A stretch of DNA of 64,000 nt. It comes from Bubalus kerabau. Its lineage: Eukaryota; Chordata; Mammalia; Artiodactyla; Bovidae. The position numbers were made by a program, and so were the translations under genes. Below are positions 26,501 through 41,500 of the stretch, piece after piece. Location of the stretch: contig NC_073635.1 in NCBI RefSeq assembly GCF_029407905.1, positions 36,633,501 to 36,697,500 on the forward strand. Reading direction: 5' to 3'. The notes under the pieces are model-generated. The model was not told where the DNA came from, searched no databases, and saw nothing but the letters and a program-made list of their open reading frames with translations. Position 1 is the first letter of the stretch. Each line of letters begins with the position of its first letter.

Positions 26501-29500
26501 CAAGGAAGCTTCCCTCACTACTCTGAGTCAGCCTTTCCCTGCCTCCATGGGAGTCCCACACATAAACACGACAAATTCTAGCTGGCACATGAACAAAGCA
26601 CTGTGTGGGTAAACAGGTCTTATATAACAAACATACCCCAAGTTAGAACATGGGTTCTTTATTTCTCCAGGTCTTTCTCCTACTGAATACATGTTAAATG
26701 AATGAAGATGTACAGTATAAGTTATGACTACTAAGTGATGCCAATATCACATCTCTCGTCCACAAACTTGTGAGCTTAAATGCTATACTCCTGGTAATAT
26801 TACATGGTAACCTCAGTAACATTAGCACTATCAACCAGGTCTTGGTTTACTTGATAATAAAGTCCCTACATAAAACTCTCACCAGCAGAGATTGTTCTTT
26901 AACCACTGACATGCTCCAGGTTTCCGGGGTTTTTCCCTTTTATGCTTCATACTCAAAGAAAAGCCAAAGCACCAGCTATATGTCAAGAACACAGCAAAAG
27001 TGAAGATAAGGACCTGAAACAAGGGCCTGACTGCCCCCTCCACTCACAGCACAGTGAGTGACTTTCTAGGGCCCAATGTTGAAGTAAATGCAGGGTCCAA
27101 GCAGACACAAGTCCGAATGAAGGCTCTCTGTAGGGCATCCCATTACAAAGACAATGAAAAATCCAAGTGAGTTACTATGGTCAACCAGAAACACAAATCC
27201 TAACAGATGTGAAATGCTTGACAGTTCTCAGTAACACCTAAAACCCACATTAATTTGTACTTGCACACATAGTACTGACTTCTTGTACATGGTAATATTT
27301 CCAGTTATACAGTAATTCTGTAGGCCCAGCGCCAACAACCAAGCACATTCCACCCAAAGAATCTGAACAATAAACTCACTTCATTATTTTATAATTACAG
27401 ACATTTGGAATTTTGTCCTAACATCACCTTAAGCTCCTTCTTCCCAGAAAATTAAAAACAAATTTAGAACATTTCTACCCCACTTCCCCCCAAAAAGGAG
27501 TAAGATTAATGCTAATTCTGAAAAGGAAACAAAATATTTATGTATTTTTTTCGGGATAAAGGGTAATAACAGAAGTCAATACTAATATGAAGTTAATATC
27601 AACATCACAATTTTAGAGGTTATGAGCCTCTTGCTTTGGGCTGTTTCTCCCTTACTCAGTCACTCAAACAAACTCCTGGTAAACTGTGTGGCTACTACTG
27701 CTAAGTCACTTCAGTCGTGTCTGACTCTGTGCGACCCCATTAGACGGCAGCCCACCAGGCTCCCCTGTCCCTGGGATTCTCCAGGCAAGAATATCGGAGT
27801 GGGTTGCCATTTCCTTCTCCAATGCATGAAGGTGAAAAGTGAAAGTGAAGTCGCTCAGTCGTGTCTGACTCTTCGTGACCCCATGGACTGCTGCCTACCA
27901 GGCTCCTCTGTCCATGGGATTTTCCAGGCAAGAGTACTGGAGTCGGGTGCCATTGCCTTCTCCGAACTGTGTGGAATCCGCATCAATAGAAAACCTTGTG
28001 AAAGACCATCATTCCTTACCAACACCAACACCACTGCCTCCCACTCATGAGATGGAACTCTTAGGAAAGCTTAACATGTCTACAGCATAAGAACTGAAGT
28101 ATGACATGTTTCTGCTTTAACAAATATTGCATCATCATTCACTTCATGGCTTGCCCGTCACTGTAGAAAATCAAGGATTGTGTATTACTTTTAGGGGAAA
28201 AAAAAGTTACTGTTTCAAGCCATCTAAATAATAGGCAGAAACTAAATTATTAATTCAAAAATGTTAATCCACCCTCGAAACTAATCTAAGAGCCCCTCTT
28301 CAGTAAGCCAGGGAAGGCCACTGGACAGATACTACACTCACAAAGCCCGTGACCTGTCGTGGACAGTTTGGACTGATGCACCCACATCCTTGAAACCTTC
28401 CACCCTCTTGTTCCCTACTTCACCAACCACACCTGATTTTCTAAGGGGGAACCATGAATGGAACGGAAATAGAGGATTTTATAGTCATTTATTTTAAAAA
28501 AGAATGCAGAAATAAAAGACTGGGCACCGGGTACTATGCAAAGCATTAAAGTGTTAAGAATTCGTCAGTTATACCCAAAGGCACATTAAAAGCAAGAATA
28601 TTAGGCACTTCCTTTCTAAATCTAATGTCAAAAAATGAGTAATTTTTAAAATCAATATTTTTAGCAGTTTATAGATAAAAAAGAAAAACACAGAAACCCG
28701 AAATATTCTTCATTCAGTCATCCTTTCGTAACTAAGGCTTATTAAAATCTAAGTATTAATCTGACTACAGCTCAAAGTTCCACTACTCAACCATTAGGGC
28801 ATTTGCTAAAGAATTTAACACTGTCACCCTTCCCTACTGGTTTTTAAAACAAATCAAAACCTGTACTAAAAACCTGTAATTTGAAGAAAGTTTCAGAAAA
28901 GCTCCTTAGTTCTATTAAAGAGAGTACTAGGAAAGCATTCTTGGGAAACCATGGGCCTTTTGAGTTATCTTCGCTGTATATCAAACACCTACCTAGCTAT
29001 CATTTTATTACAATACTAAATCCTTTTTCTCCAAAAAAATGTAAAACTTACAGGAATGAAAAGAACTATCCTCTCACCTGGTTTCACATTATGCCTGGAA
29101 ACAATAACTTTGAGGAAAAGTAAAACCTACTTCCTTCTAAAGAGTTATCTGGGAGAAGAAGAAACATTAATTTTACTCTTACCATTTCCTGGCTGCATGA
29201 TTTCAATGGTCTTTGTATTCTAATTTAGATGAGACAGTACTTAGACCTGCACAGATTATTCAAAATGTCTTGTCTAGCTAAACAAACATAGGCAGAAAAA
29301 TTTTAAATATAGTATCAAATACTTAGACAAAAATGTAAAGCCATTTACATTCTAGGTCATCTCCCAAACCAAAGAAGGAAGATGAGAAAAGGTGGAAACT
29401 AGGTGTGTGCGCTCTGCCGGGCTACCTGCTCTCGTTAGTAAACACTCCCTAATGAGGCACTTTTTATGGATTATTGGTCACATTGTTTAATGAACTAAAA

Positions 29501-32500
29501 TCTAAAATTTTGAGTTCTTAAATTTAAAAAGTGGAAAGGGAGAGAGGTTCAAGAAAATGTAATTTGGTTGGGACTCAATTTAACACATTTTCCAAGACCA
29601 CATGACAGTAACAGTGAATAAAACGGACTCATGGTAAGTGCAGAAAACATAGATGGCTGAGGGAAAACTCACAGGCAGCGACTCTGAATCAGTACCGGCT
29701 GCCTCCACAGGGGCACAATGATTCATCAGGAGGGGCAACAGTCTCCTCATCTGGTAGGTTGTAATCCTACTGATTACATTAAAATCATCACTGCTGCATG
29801 CCTCACAAACTTTTATCAAGTACTTTTACTCCTCCAATTAGCACAGTTTATAATAATGCTATGTCATACATTATACAAAGATATGCTGGAAAAAAGCAAG
29901 AAATAATTAAAATGTTTAATGTATAGAATACTGACATTAAACATAATTGTCACTAATTAATTATTCAACTTTCTGAAATGTACTGCCTCACTGAAATTTC
30001 ATTATTAAGCACATAAAAACATGAGCTACAATTATCCTTTAAATAGACGACATCTAGAATAACTTGGTCTTCTGTCAAAGAATACTTCTTTGCTTCCCAA
30101 AAAAGAAAAAAGGAAACCAAAGGATTTCTATATTTTAATTATAGATAATATAAAAGAGAACAGAAAGAATCAAATCAAAGAAAGAAGCCACAGAGAAATA
30201 CAGTTCATGTGCTCTGAAGAGAAAGCAATATCCTCTAACATATTTTTTAAAATCGAAGTTTTGAATTCACAATTACACAATTCAGCAGAAATCTGTATAA
30301 TAAAATAATGACAGGGAAATACTTAGTACCACATGGGAACTTCTGTCTCAAACAATAAAACAGATGATGAAAAAGGTGACAGTAAGAATAAAATGGAGTT
30401 TCCACATTTGTGCCATTAAACACCTTCACTGTTTTCAAATGATCAAAAACTGATTTTTAAAACCTCTACATGATGTAAGAAAAGGTGTACTTGTGTGTGC
30501 TAAACTGAAACTGAGCATTTAAAGTCACTGAAGTAACATCTTCTGAGTGACGTCTCATCCGTAACAAGGTGCTGCTTCAGACGGAAAGGCATGTGTGTTC
30601 AAGTGAGTTAGTACTTATCCTGTGTGTTTCTAAAATCTGAACCTTAATTCTAAGGCTTAAAAAATAGAAACAACAGTAAAATAGTGACTAACTTTAAAAC
30701 TGCAACAAAATCTTCGCCTATGACAACTTGTAAAGTATAACTTTTCTCTTTCTATTTAACAGATGCTTGTTACTATGTCAAGCTATATATTCAAGACCTA
30801 CATGGAGAATTCCTACAATTCTCTTAAGTACTGTCACTTTACCACTAGTAGCTTTCATTAAGAGACTAAATTACTGTACATGTTTCAACAATTTTATTGT
30901 TGGTTTCTTTAGCAGTATTTCACCAATCTGAGGTTACAATGACATCTGGCCTTAAGTGCTTTAGAACTGTATTCAAAGCAAAGCTTTAGCACTAACATGG
31001 TTTTCATTAGGTAATAAAAGTTTTTATTTGACTAAATAAAGCCCAAATTTATACTCATTTTCTTACTGAAAAAGAAATCAAAGCAATGGACCAAAAGGGG
31101 CTTCTCTTCTACTTTTTTAAAAGTAGATATTTCTAAGACATTTACATATGTATTCACAATTTCAAGATAAATGTTTCTAGTCTCTATTCATCCATAGCGT
31201 CCTTTCCACTTGAAATTCTTCAAAGATTCATAATTAAAGGGGAAGGGAGGAGGGGGAGAGTAATATTTTAAAACACATCCTGAGTATCTAAAACAATAAC
31301 CTGCCAATATTCATAATTGATAAAGAACCCATCAAAAATATTTCTATTTAGTGAACTAATGACACACAAACTTTAGATAAATACTCCATGTTGTTAAACG
31401 ACCCTACTGCAAAGACACCCTGCTGAGGGAGTGATGCCTCAAGGCCTGGAGTGAGGCCGGCAGGGGTACTTGCCTTGTAGTACCAGTCCTGGAAGCGGCG
31501 GCAGCACTCCTCGCTGCAGAAGTCCCTCACCACACCATCCAGCTCCCTTGTCGCCCCCTTCTTACACAGCTGAGAGCAGTAATTGCAAGTCACGCACCTC
31601 AGTCCTAAACGCCTTGCAAAGTCCTGTTTGTACAACAGTTTGCAGCCTGAAAAATATAAGGTTTTAGTATTAAAACAAAAACTGATTTTTAAGGTAAGAA
31701 AGAGTTGACATGTCAAATAGATCACTGGCTTTAGAAAAGTGTTTATAAATTCACACATAAAGTCCTCTTTTTCTCCTGATCAGAACTGCGAAATCTAGTG
31801 TGATCAACACCAGCCTGTGAACAGTGGAACAGAGCATGGAATATTAGATTTAGAATATCATGCAGGTTCAAATAATTAATGTAGTAAGGCTTTCAAATCT
31901 GGTAATGACTCAGAACTGTTATACCTGCTCTGTGCAAATATAATCCTGCTTGAGTGTTATCAACACAGCACAAATGGGCATTTAGAGAACTGAAACATGG
32001 AGACTGTTGAGAGGCACTGAGCAGACATTCAACTCAATAGGCATTTTAGCTCAAGTCTCTAACCTTAGAAGTGTCTGTCACCCTAAAGGACCTTCAGGGA
32101 AGTAAAACTGGTTTAATGACTTGCCCAAAAGAGCAGTGTTACTGTATTCTTTTATTAAAACACTTCCTTTACCTACTATATAAATGCATTATTTTAACTT
32201 ATATTTAAATCTTATTTACTCCCTGTATCTTTATAAGGATTAAATAACCTTCACACTTCTACTCATGATGTGCACCTAAGAATGAAAACTTCTGCTGTTG
32301 TATTTATGAAATCCTACCCACTCTTTAATAAGAATGGCAGCTGTTTACTATGTAATTTACTAGGCCATTACTTATGAACCATCCTTAAGACTTCTTTTCT
32401 ATTACTGTGAACAATATTTTAAAACATGTTTAATATTTTACCTTTATTAGCTTTATCTTTCTAACTAGCTTTTGATGGTAGTACCAGGTATTACATGTTT

Positions 32501-35500
32501 TGTTATTTCTGACAGGTTCCAGCAGAGAACTAGGTGTAGTTAAGAGAAAGCACAAAATATATTATTAAACAGAAAAAAATACACATCCCCTTTAACCTTT
32601 TATTGCCCAAAGCTATAAGTTCCTCTAACTGAAAATTATGTTCTTCAATGTCAGTTATCTATTTGTTGCTAATTGTCCGTCATTTCCATAAAATCTACAT
32701 AATCCAAATGGTACAAGACCATTAATGTGTGTGCAAGCCCTTGACAAGGACATGTTCCAACTTGTGAATCACTGAGACTGCCACTGCACAAAAATTCAGG
32801 TAGAAGAGCTAAATTAATTTAGTCATTCTTTTCAATGAAGCATATGTTACTTTTCATTAAGCTACAATCTTCACAGTAATCGTGACTGCTCTTCTCCAGG
32901 GGGCTGGACCCAAATGTGCAGGAATGCCTGCTGTAGGCAGCGCCGCCTGGAGTCATGGCCTCCTGTGTTGAAGATGCCTGATGATGGACTAAGAGTCTTC
33001 TGATACTGCTGTCACTCTACTGCATTTAGGATCTCCCAACCTTGCTCTCGCCTCTAACCAGCAGAAGATATCGATAGAAAAAGAGGATCCAGGAAGAAGG
33101 GGAAAAAAAAAACTGGGAAATAACAGATGAGGACAGCAGGTAGAAAAGCAGAGTCCAGTGCCTGGGGCCAAAGAATTGAAGGGAGAGCCACATATAATAA
33201 ATAAAGAGTCCAAAGCCCATAGCTACAATCCTGATTCCTATCTCTGGAGAATCAGAATGAGAAACGGAGTTCATCTCTATAACCTGCCGCCTGGCACCAG
33301 AGCAGCAAAAACTATACATTGAAAGAGGATTTCCGGATGTACTGTAACCAGGGCCAGCATCTCCCTGGCCTCCCAGACTGAAAACCTGGAGGTCTTTTCC
33401 AGCTATGGTGATGCCCGCACTGATACAGGGAGTACCTCTGCAAACCAGCAGTCAACTGGGCAGGGAATGGAGCCAGTGGACAGTAACTAATCCACCTGGA
33501 AAATCAACTTTCAGATCACTATTTGCCTGTTTAGAAATGACCTGGTGTGGCAATGCTTTTCTTTTCTTTCACCCTCAAAGCTTCCTTGTAATGGAAAAAC
33601 ATGTTATCAAATTCTTAGAGATCAAATACTGTGAGGCCCAGAGATCGAGCAATCTATCTATCTATAGTATTAGTAACAGTAGAAAAGCAAACAATTTTTT
33701 TGTTCAGCTATACTAAAATTATACCGCTACTCTGAACATATTTAGTGATAAAGTTCAAAAATATTTTGGCAAAAAATTAACATTAAATATTAATGAAAGT
33801 TATGAACAACACTGTATATACACTTGCCTTCACTACAGAAAGGTCTCTTAACGCCAGAGAAATTTACTGTTTCATGAAGAGTCTTCTCCTCTTGACAGTA
33901 TTCGCAATATGTAACTATGCAATGCAGCTTCTTATAGTCATCTGAACAAGTTTTGCTGCAGAATTGATGAACTTTGTTCTAAATGCACAATGGGAACCTT
34001 GGTAAGTATATGACAACCACCTCAAGAACAAGTTTAAGAAATAAACAAGCCACTTTTACAGAAACAAAGTTAAATCATTACCTACTTAATGTTACAATCC
34101 TTAGTGATACATTTCCTATAATAGGCCACAGACACCTACTTTAACTAATTCACTGCTGTATTTAGACATAGCTCCACAAAATTCAATACCATTAACTACC
34201 CTAAAATTACTCAAAGAATAAAAGTGCAAGTATCACTAAGAAAAGGTGGCAGTCCAGTGTTGCTAACAGAGCTGGAGAAATGGGAAAACAAAGGAAGGTA
34301 CAACATGGGTAAGCTACAAAAACATAAGAACTAGGACAATAATATGATTTTCACTCAAAAAGAAGTACTCTTTGTGGAGTACAGTCAAGTAGGCTCAGTC
34401 ACATTCCTGCCACAGCATTAACAGTAACAGCCCTAGTAGGGGCCACTGCACGGTATGTGCCCAGTCTAAGCTGGTTCCCTTGAGTGGAGCAGGTTAATAA
34501 TCACAGAGTTGTGTCTCCTGTCCCCAAACCCACCAGAGCCAGAGTGACTTCACAAGTAGCCAGCTGAGCAGGGGTAAGGTAACATGTCCAGGGCGGCAGC
34601 CTTCCCTCTCTTACTACAGAGCACAGAGACGAGGTCCAAACCATCTGCCTGACACTCACAGCACTATATGAAGACCAAGGGGACAAAGGCCAAGGTTTTA
34701 GAAACACCCCAGGAGTGAGACGAGCTGCCCCACAGGGGATAAGCCCTCCCAGAAGCCTCACTGTCAACCGTGGGACAAGAAGCAAGAGGCCTGTAGGACA
34801 GGCTCACTCAGCCTTGTATAAAGACCCACAGCTGGGAACACAGAGTGGGCAGCACTAGCCTGGGGCTGCTGTGGGGACCCTGCTCACCCAGGTCGCCAGG
34901 CCCCGTGTGTGCAGGGCCCTTGGCTCCTGTGTGTGCTATGCTATGCACCCTCCCCTCCTTCTTCAGCACCCCTTCACTCCCTCCTACAGGCCTAATATCC
35001 TTCCTGCTGTGATTTAAAGAGGGGAACAGTCACTGAAAACCATCACTGGTGCCAATAACAGTCTCAAAGAATGACCAATTTAAATGCCCTTAAGACAGCA
35101 TCAAACAAAATAGCAAAACAAAAAAAATTTTAGGGGCTAAATAATGCAACCTCGGATTTCCAAAGTACTTCAGAAATCACGTGGTCCCATTCTGGGGACC
35201 ACCTTCTGCCTGAGACTAAGACACCGGGGACAAGCCAAGAGCCACTAGTAAGGTCTGGCTCAAGGTCAGTGGCTCTTAGCACTACATCTTGTGACCATCT
35301 TATCACACACTCCATGCCCTCGAAAACATGAAAGAATGACCGCAGGTGAACACAGCTCAAGAAGCTGCGTCTAGCCCGGGCCACCCTGTCCCTCCCACTC
35401 TGCCTCCCTCCATCCACTCCTTACTGCCCCTTTCCAAAACAAACATTAATGCTCAGAGTTTCTGCTTTGGCGAAAAGATATGGCAAAGTAAATTAATACA

Positions 35501-38500
35501 CCGGTGAAGACAAGGGTGGTTAAGAAAGGGAAAAAAAATTCATATTTGGATTCTTTGATAAAACACAACTATAAAATGTTACATGACAACATAAACCTAA
35601 GGCAGTATAAGATCCTACAGTTCACAGACAATGCTTATAAACACAGGGTGGGGAGAAAGGTGGGAAAAGGAACACTCCACACAGAAGACGCTGTAGGTAT
35701 GTGGCCAAGCAAAGACTCCTACACTACCATGAACACAATGTGGAGTATGACTTCAGTGTGCTCTTTGACTTAAAAAGAAACAGGTCCTTTCCTGGTGCTA
35801 TTTCCACATTAAAAAAAAAAAAAGGCAAATAATCCAATCTTCGCTAAATCTGAAAATGAATCTTTATTCACTAGGAAATAGTTGCTCAAATGAAAATGCC
35901 ATGATTACTATACTAGACTTTTACTGTAGCAGAAGACAGCATGCATAATAAAACATGACTTGCCTCCCATTCCAAGATTTCTGGCTTTGAACAGAAAGAG
36001 TTTTTGCAATAGTTGCACTTCAATTGAATATCACTTGGTGCTACAAACTGGCCGTTGGGAGACGACTGCATGCTGAGAGCCTAAAACAGAGCACAAGAGA
36101 CACCAAGTCTGAGGTGGTTTTACAAGTTTTATTTATGACAACCATCGAGTACCAACTACATCCAGAAAATAATGCACATCTTTAAGTTCTTATCTCAACA
36201 TATAAAATGACATTTTTGAATTTTGTCTTTAAAAATACTAGTATACTAAGTTTAGTTTGATGAAACTGAATTTCATTTTTTACCACACAATTTCTATTAT
36301 AGATGAAAAAAGAAAAAAATATAAAGTTCAACTGTGATTTTTTCTTTAAGAAAATATAAACAAATAATAAATAGTGAGGTCGCTCCAAGTCCTGAACCAG
36401 TAACAAAATACAGAAGAACGTAATTCCCAACTCTGCCTGTAACAGCTGATACTGCAATCATTTTCATTCCAAGTGCATCCGTGAAAATAGTCTTTTCATA
36501 ATTTTTCTCGATGTTTTTTACATGCAATGTTGGGGAGGAAAAGATTTGTAGAAGGGGACAACAGAGGACAGGATGGTTCGCTGGCATCACTGACTCAATG
36601 GACATGAGTTTCAGCAAACTGTGAGATGGTGAAGGACAGGGAAGCCTAGCGTGCTGCAGTCCATGGGGTCACAAAGAGTCGGACATGACTGAGTGACTGA
36701 ACAACAATGAATGGATAACCAGGAATTTCAGTTTCATTACACTTTAAAAAGTTAAAAGGATTTACAGGTTGAAGTGAGATAAGCAAATATGAGTGTCCCA
36801 TGTCTTTAAGAATTTTCTACAGTTTGTTGTGATCCACACAGTCAAAGGCTTTAACATAGTCAATGAAGCAGAAGTAAGTTTTTCTTTTAACTCCCTTCTT
36901 TTTCTATGATCTAGTGGATGTTGGCAATTTGATCCCTGGTTCCTCTGCCTTTTCTAAATCCAGCTTGAACATCTGGAAGTTCACGGTTCACGTACTGTTG
37001 AAACCTGGCTTAGAGAATTTTGAGCATTACTTTGGTAGCATGTGAGATGAGCACAACTGTATGGTAGTTTGAATATCCTTTGGCATTGCCTTTCTTTGAG
37101 ACTGACATGAAAATTTACCCCTTCCAGTCCTGTGGTCACTGCTGAGTTTTCCAGATTTGCTGGCATACTGAGTGCAGCACTTGAACAGCATCATATTTTA
37201 GGATTTGAAATAGCTCACCTGGAATTCCATCACCTCCACTAGCTTTGTTCGCAGTGACGCTTCCTAAGGCCCACTTGACTTCAAACTCCAGGATGTCTGA
37301 CTCAAGGTGAGTTACACATCATGGTTATCCAGGTCATTAAGACCTTTTTTGTATAGTTCTGTGTATCCTTGCCAACTCTTCTTAATCTCTTTTGCTTCTG
37401 TTAGGTCTTTACTCTTCCTGTCATTTATCATGCCCATCTTTGCATGGAACATTCCCTTGATGTCACCAATTTTCTTGGAGAGATTTTAGTCTTTCCCATT
37501 CTATTGTTTTCCTCTATTTCTTTGCATGTTCACTTAAGAAGGCCTTCTAATTTCTCCTCGCTATTCTTTGGAACTCGAGTTCAGAAAGATATACCTTTCT
37601 CTTCTCTTCTTTCATCAGCTATTTGTATAAGGCTTCCTCAGACAACTTTACCTTCTTACATTTATTTTTCTTTTGAATGTACAGTGCCTGACTGTACAAT
37701 GTTACAAACCTCCATCCATAGTTCTTCAGGCACTCCATCAGATCTAATCCCTTCAGTCTATTTGTCACTTAAACTGTATAATCATAAGGGATTTAATTTA
37801 GGCCATGCCTGAATGGTCTAGTGGTTTTCCCTACTTTCTTCAATCTGAGCCTGAATTTTGCAATAAGGAGCTCATGATCTGAGCTCCAGTCAGCTCCAGA
37901 TCTTGTTTTTGCTGACTGTATAGAGCTTCTCTATCTTAAGCTGCAATGAATATAATCAATCTAATTTCAGTACTGACCATCTGGTGATGTCCATGTGTAC
38001 AGGCAACTCTTGGGTTTTTGGAAAAGGGGTGTTTGCTATGATCAGCATATTCTCTAGATAAAACTCTATTAGTCTTTGTTTTGTACTCCAAGGCCAAACT
38101 TGAGTGTTATTCCAGGTACCTCTTCACATCCTACTTTTCCATCCACTTAGAACAAAATAGAACCTTCCCCTTAAGAGTCAGATGTTACTCAAACCATCCT
38201 ATTAAGAACACACTGCACAGCAGGCACTGAGCACAATGAAACTGTGTGAAAGTGAATCAAGAAAAATCTCACTGAAAAACAGAGCCAAGAAGCCTGGTCA
38301 GCTCACCCCACAGACCCCAACAGGAGGGAGACTGTCTCCATGGCCAGCAACAACTCAGATTCTCACCAGCCTCCAGGTATGGCTAAGTCACTTCAGTCGT
38401 GTCCGACTCTGTGTGACCCCATAGACGGCAGCCCACCAGGCTCCCCCGTCCCTGGGATTCTCCAGGCAAGAACACTGGAGTGGGTTGCCATTTCCTTCTC

Positions 38501-41500
38501 CAATGCATGAAAGTGAAAAGTGAAAGTGAAGTCGCTCAGTCGTGTCCGACTCTTAGCGACCCCATGGACTACAGCCTACCAGGCTCTTCCGCCCATGGGA
38601 TTTTCCAAGCAAGAGTACTGGAGTGGGGGTGCCATTGCCTTCTCCAGCCTCTAGGTAACTTGGGCTCAAAACCACCCCCAAGGCAACCCTAACCCTCCTT
38701 TGTTCTCCAGACTTGTCTGTGGTGCCTCCTGATTGGCTATTCCCAAATGAACTCGATTTTGCTGGCTAGACCACCTACCCTTTTGTTTTAAAGGTTGATA
38801 ACTAAAATATATTTTCCTTCAAGATCAGTATGACAAATAACAGTTAAGAAGCCAATTTGAGTACCCACACTAAGTAGATCACTGGTAAAGTCACACCTGC
38901 TCTAGCCCAGAATCTCCACCCTCCAATCTGACCGTCAACAATATCATGTAAAACTTAGCATGTTAAATACAGATGAAGTCATGTCACAGTGTTCATTTTC
39001 TACCTATATTTTATCAGAAGCATTAAGCAAAATAAAAAACAAACCTGGAATTTAGCCACACAACTGGAATTGCAAAAGTTATACAACTTTCCATCAGGCA
39101 TTGTGGCTTGATACTGAGGTAAAGAGTTCCGCTTACAAAAATGGCAAATAATTCCCAAACCTAAGAGAGAAAAAGTATATATCAGATTTTTTATGAAATA
39201 GCCAAGGTTTTTCCTAAAAATCTTAACTGACCTCTCAGACTAGTCTACTAATGAAACTTTCTATATATTATTATTTTATTAATTAGAGATTAATTGAACC
39301 TTAAAAAAATACTGTCATAAAAGAGTCTGATACCATGTCTCCAAAACAAACACAGATACATGAAACAATCTCAGTTTTAGATAATGTTTAAATGGAAAAA
39401 CAATTTTAACTAAGAACACAGGCATGGACAAACTCCACCAATAATTTAAAAACTAAATTATCAAAACCATTAAAAATTTTTTACATTAACAAAGTTTAGT
39501 GTGATGATAAAAATAAACCATTTATGTGGTTTAAAATGAGCATAAAAAGAGAAGAAATAGTTAAGAAATTATTAATGTTATTAAAGTTCTTAAACTTTCC
39601 AAATACCTGAAACTTACTTTGTGATTTTGCATATTTTGTCTTGTGACTGTTCATGCAAGCAGTTGAACAATATGGCTCCATATACCCATTAGGACCTATA
39701 CACTGAGTCATATCAAAAAACCTGCACTGTGTTCGGCAACCAGTACAAGTGGTCAGTTTTCCATATTTCTAAAATTTGAAACAAAAAGAAAATTAAGAAT
39801 TTAACTAGAAAAGTATTTTTCATTATACTTTTTCTCTCTGTAAAACAATTTTGTTCATCTCTAATCAGGCTTAGTGGGTCAAAAGTCTTCATCTGAGGCT
39901 GAGTTTACTGCAATGCAGCTATATTAGGGTCAAACAAAAGTATGATCTAAGCTAAGTCTCCTTCAAAAATAGTGGTTTTCCCTATTAAGTTAAACCAAAT
40001 CATTACACGTAAGTAAACAGAAACTGAAAATCTAAGGCAAAAAATCTAAGGTTTATCTGTTCACCATGACGACATACTTCCTCGTCTTATGGTAGAAGAA
40101 ATTAATGAATCCTAATAATCAAACAACTACAGTCCTTCAAAGGAATAATTTGAAGATGTTAAATACTTTTTCCATTGAGCTGCTGCTATTTCAAGCACTC
40201 TGATACTTCCCTTAAAACTGATTTACCACGCTTCTACTACATTTAAAACCTCATTCAACCAACATAAAACACAGAACATTTACATTTTTTAATTAAAAAC
40301 TTCATTCAAAATTATTTTTGGTTATTAAAGTTAATAATTAAGTCGATAGGTAATAATAAAGTCAATTGTGCCAAACATAAATACTGCCAACCCTGTATAG
40401 CTGAGAGAACAAGGAGACAGTGAAGTTCAAGGGAAGGCACAGGAGGCCCACTCTGGAATCTACTGGACAAAAGCAGCATCACTGCACAGTCTCCAACAAC
40501 ACACCCAGAGGCTGGTGTGTCTGTATACAAGAATCACCCTGAAGTCAAACAAAACTAAAGGCAAACCTTTAAGTGCAACTTTTATTTGATGTTTTTTTTC
40601 TGAGTGGTAACAGAATTATCATAATCAGTTCCATCAAACGTCACATTTCACAACGCAAAGTAATCATCTTTTCAGTCCTCTGCATTTGCAGACACAAGCT
40701 CATCGCATGGAAGGGACTTGAGCATCCGTCCTTCCACATGATGTTTAGATTGTTTCCCTTATCTTCGCACCCAACACCACACAGTACAATATGATGATGT
40801 AAGAAGGCCTCAGGACATTGCATGGACAAATGAATAAGAGATGTCAGGGGAAAACGACAATCAGGCCAAAAGTAACAAAAAATGAGCAAACTGCATGGAT
40901 AAATTTCACAAATGCCACAGGATTTGAGAAAACAAAATAATAAACTGAAGGTAAAAACATTAGGCAAAAACAACCACACTGATAAAAAAAGAAAAACTTC
41001 CTCAGCATACAACAAATGGAAAAGTTATGAGAAAACAGCTATTTACATTCCAGGAATGCATGTCATATTCATATTGGTTCCTTATTTACTCAAACAACAC
41101 CTAAAGGAAGCCATAAACGTTACTTCTCAAAGTGGAAACCAACTCATCTCCTTATTCAATCTCTGAAAGGCTCAAAAAAAAAAAAAAAACAAAAAAACAA
41201 AAAACCGAAAAACTTATCAACAGCAAAAGAATGCTAACATGGAAAAAAAGTAAGAATAACTGCTAAGTCTGTTAATAACTGCTTAATAACTGTTAAGTCT
41301 AATTATGATTCTCCCAAGGTTACAGGACAACAAAGGAAAAGGCTGGTTTTTTGTTTGGAACGAAATATGTTTTCCTGGAGCCTAATAATTTATATTTTAT
41401 ATAGGAAGAAAAAAAAATCAGTAAGACAAAGAAAAAAGAAAAGAATGTTTAAAATGTGGCACCACAGCACATATAGGGAATACTAAAAATATCAGACACC

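Larger units (their letters stand above)
25484..31473 (-). other. ZMYM2: Intron between coding exons 10 and 11 (GC-AG)
   Basis: The longest fully bounded intron here, 5,990 nt, starting GC and ending AG. Apart from one BovA2 dimer I recognise no repeat and no gene; the rest is AT-rich unique sequence. Confidence 0.85.
36081..39044 (-). other. ZMYM2: Intron between coding exons 7 and 8
   Basis: A 2,964-nt GT-AG intron mostly made of BovB pieces in both orientations and one BovA2 dimer. Confidence 0.85.

Noticed and set aside
31474..39768. Equal exon lengths (exons 6 and 9 both 151 nt) as evidence of exon duplication
   Set aside because: The exons cover different parts of the finger unit, so the match in length appears to be coincidence.
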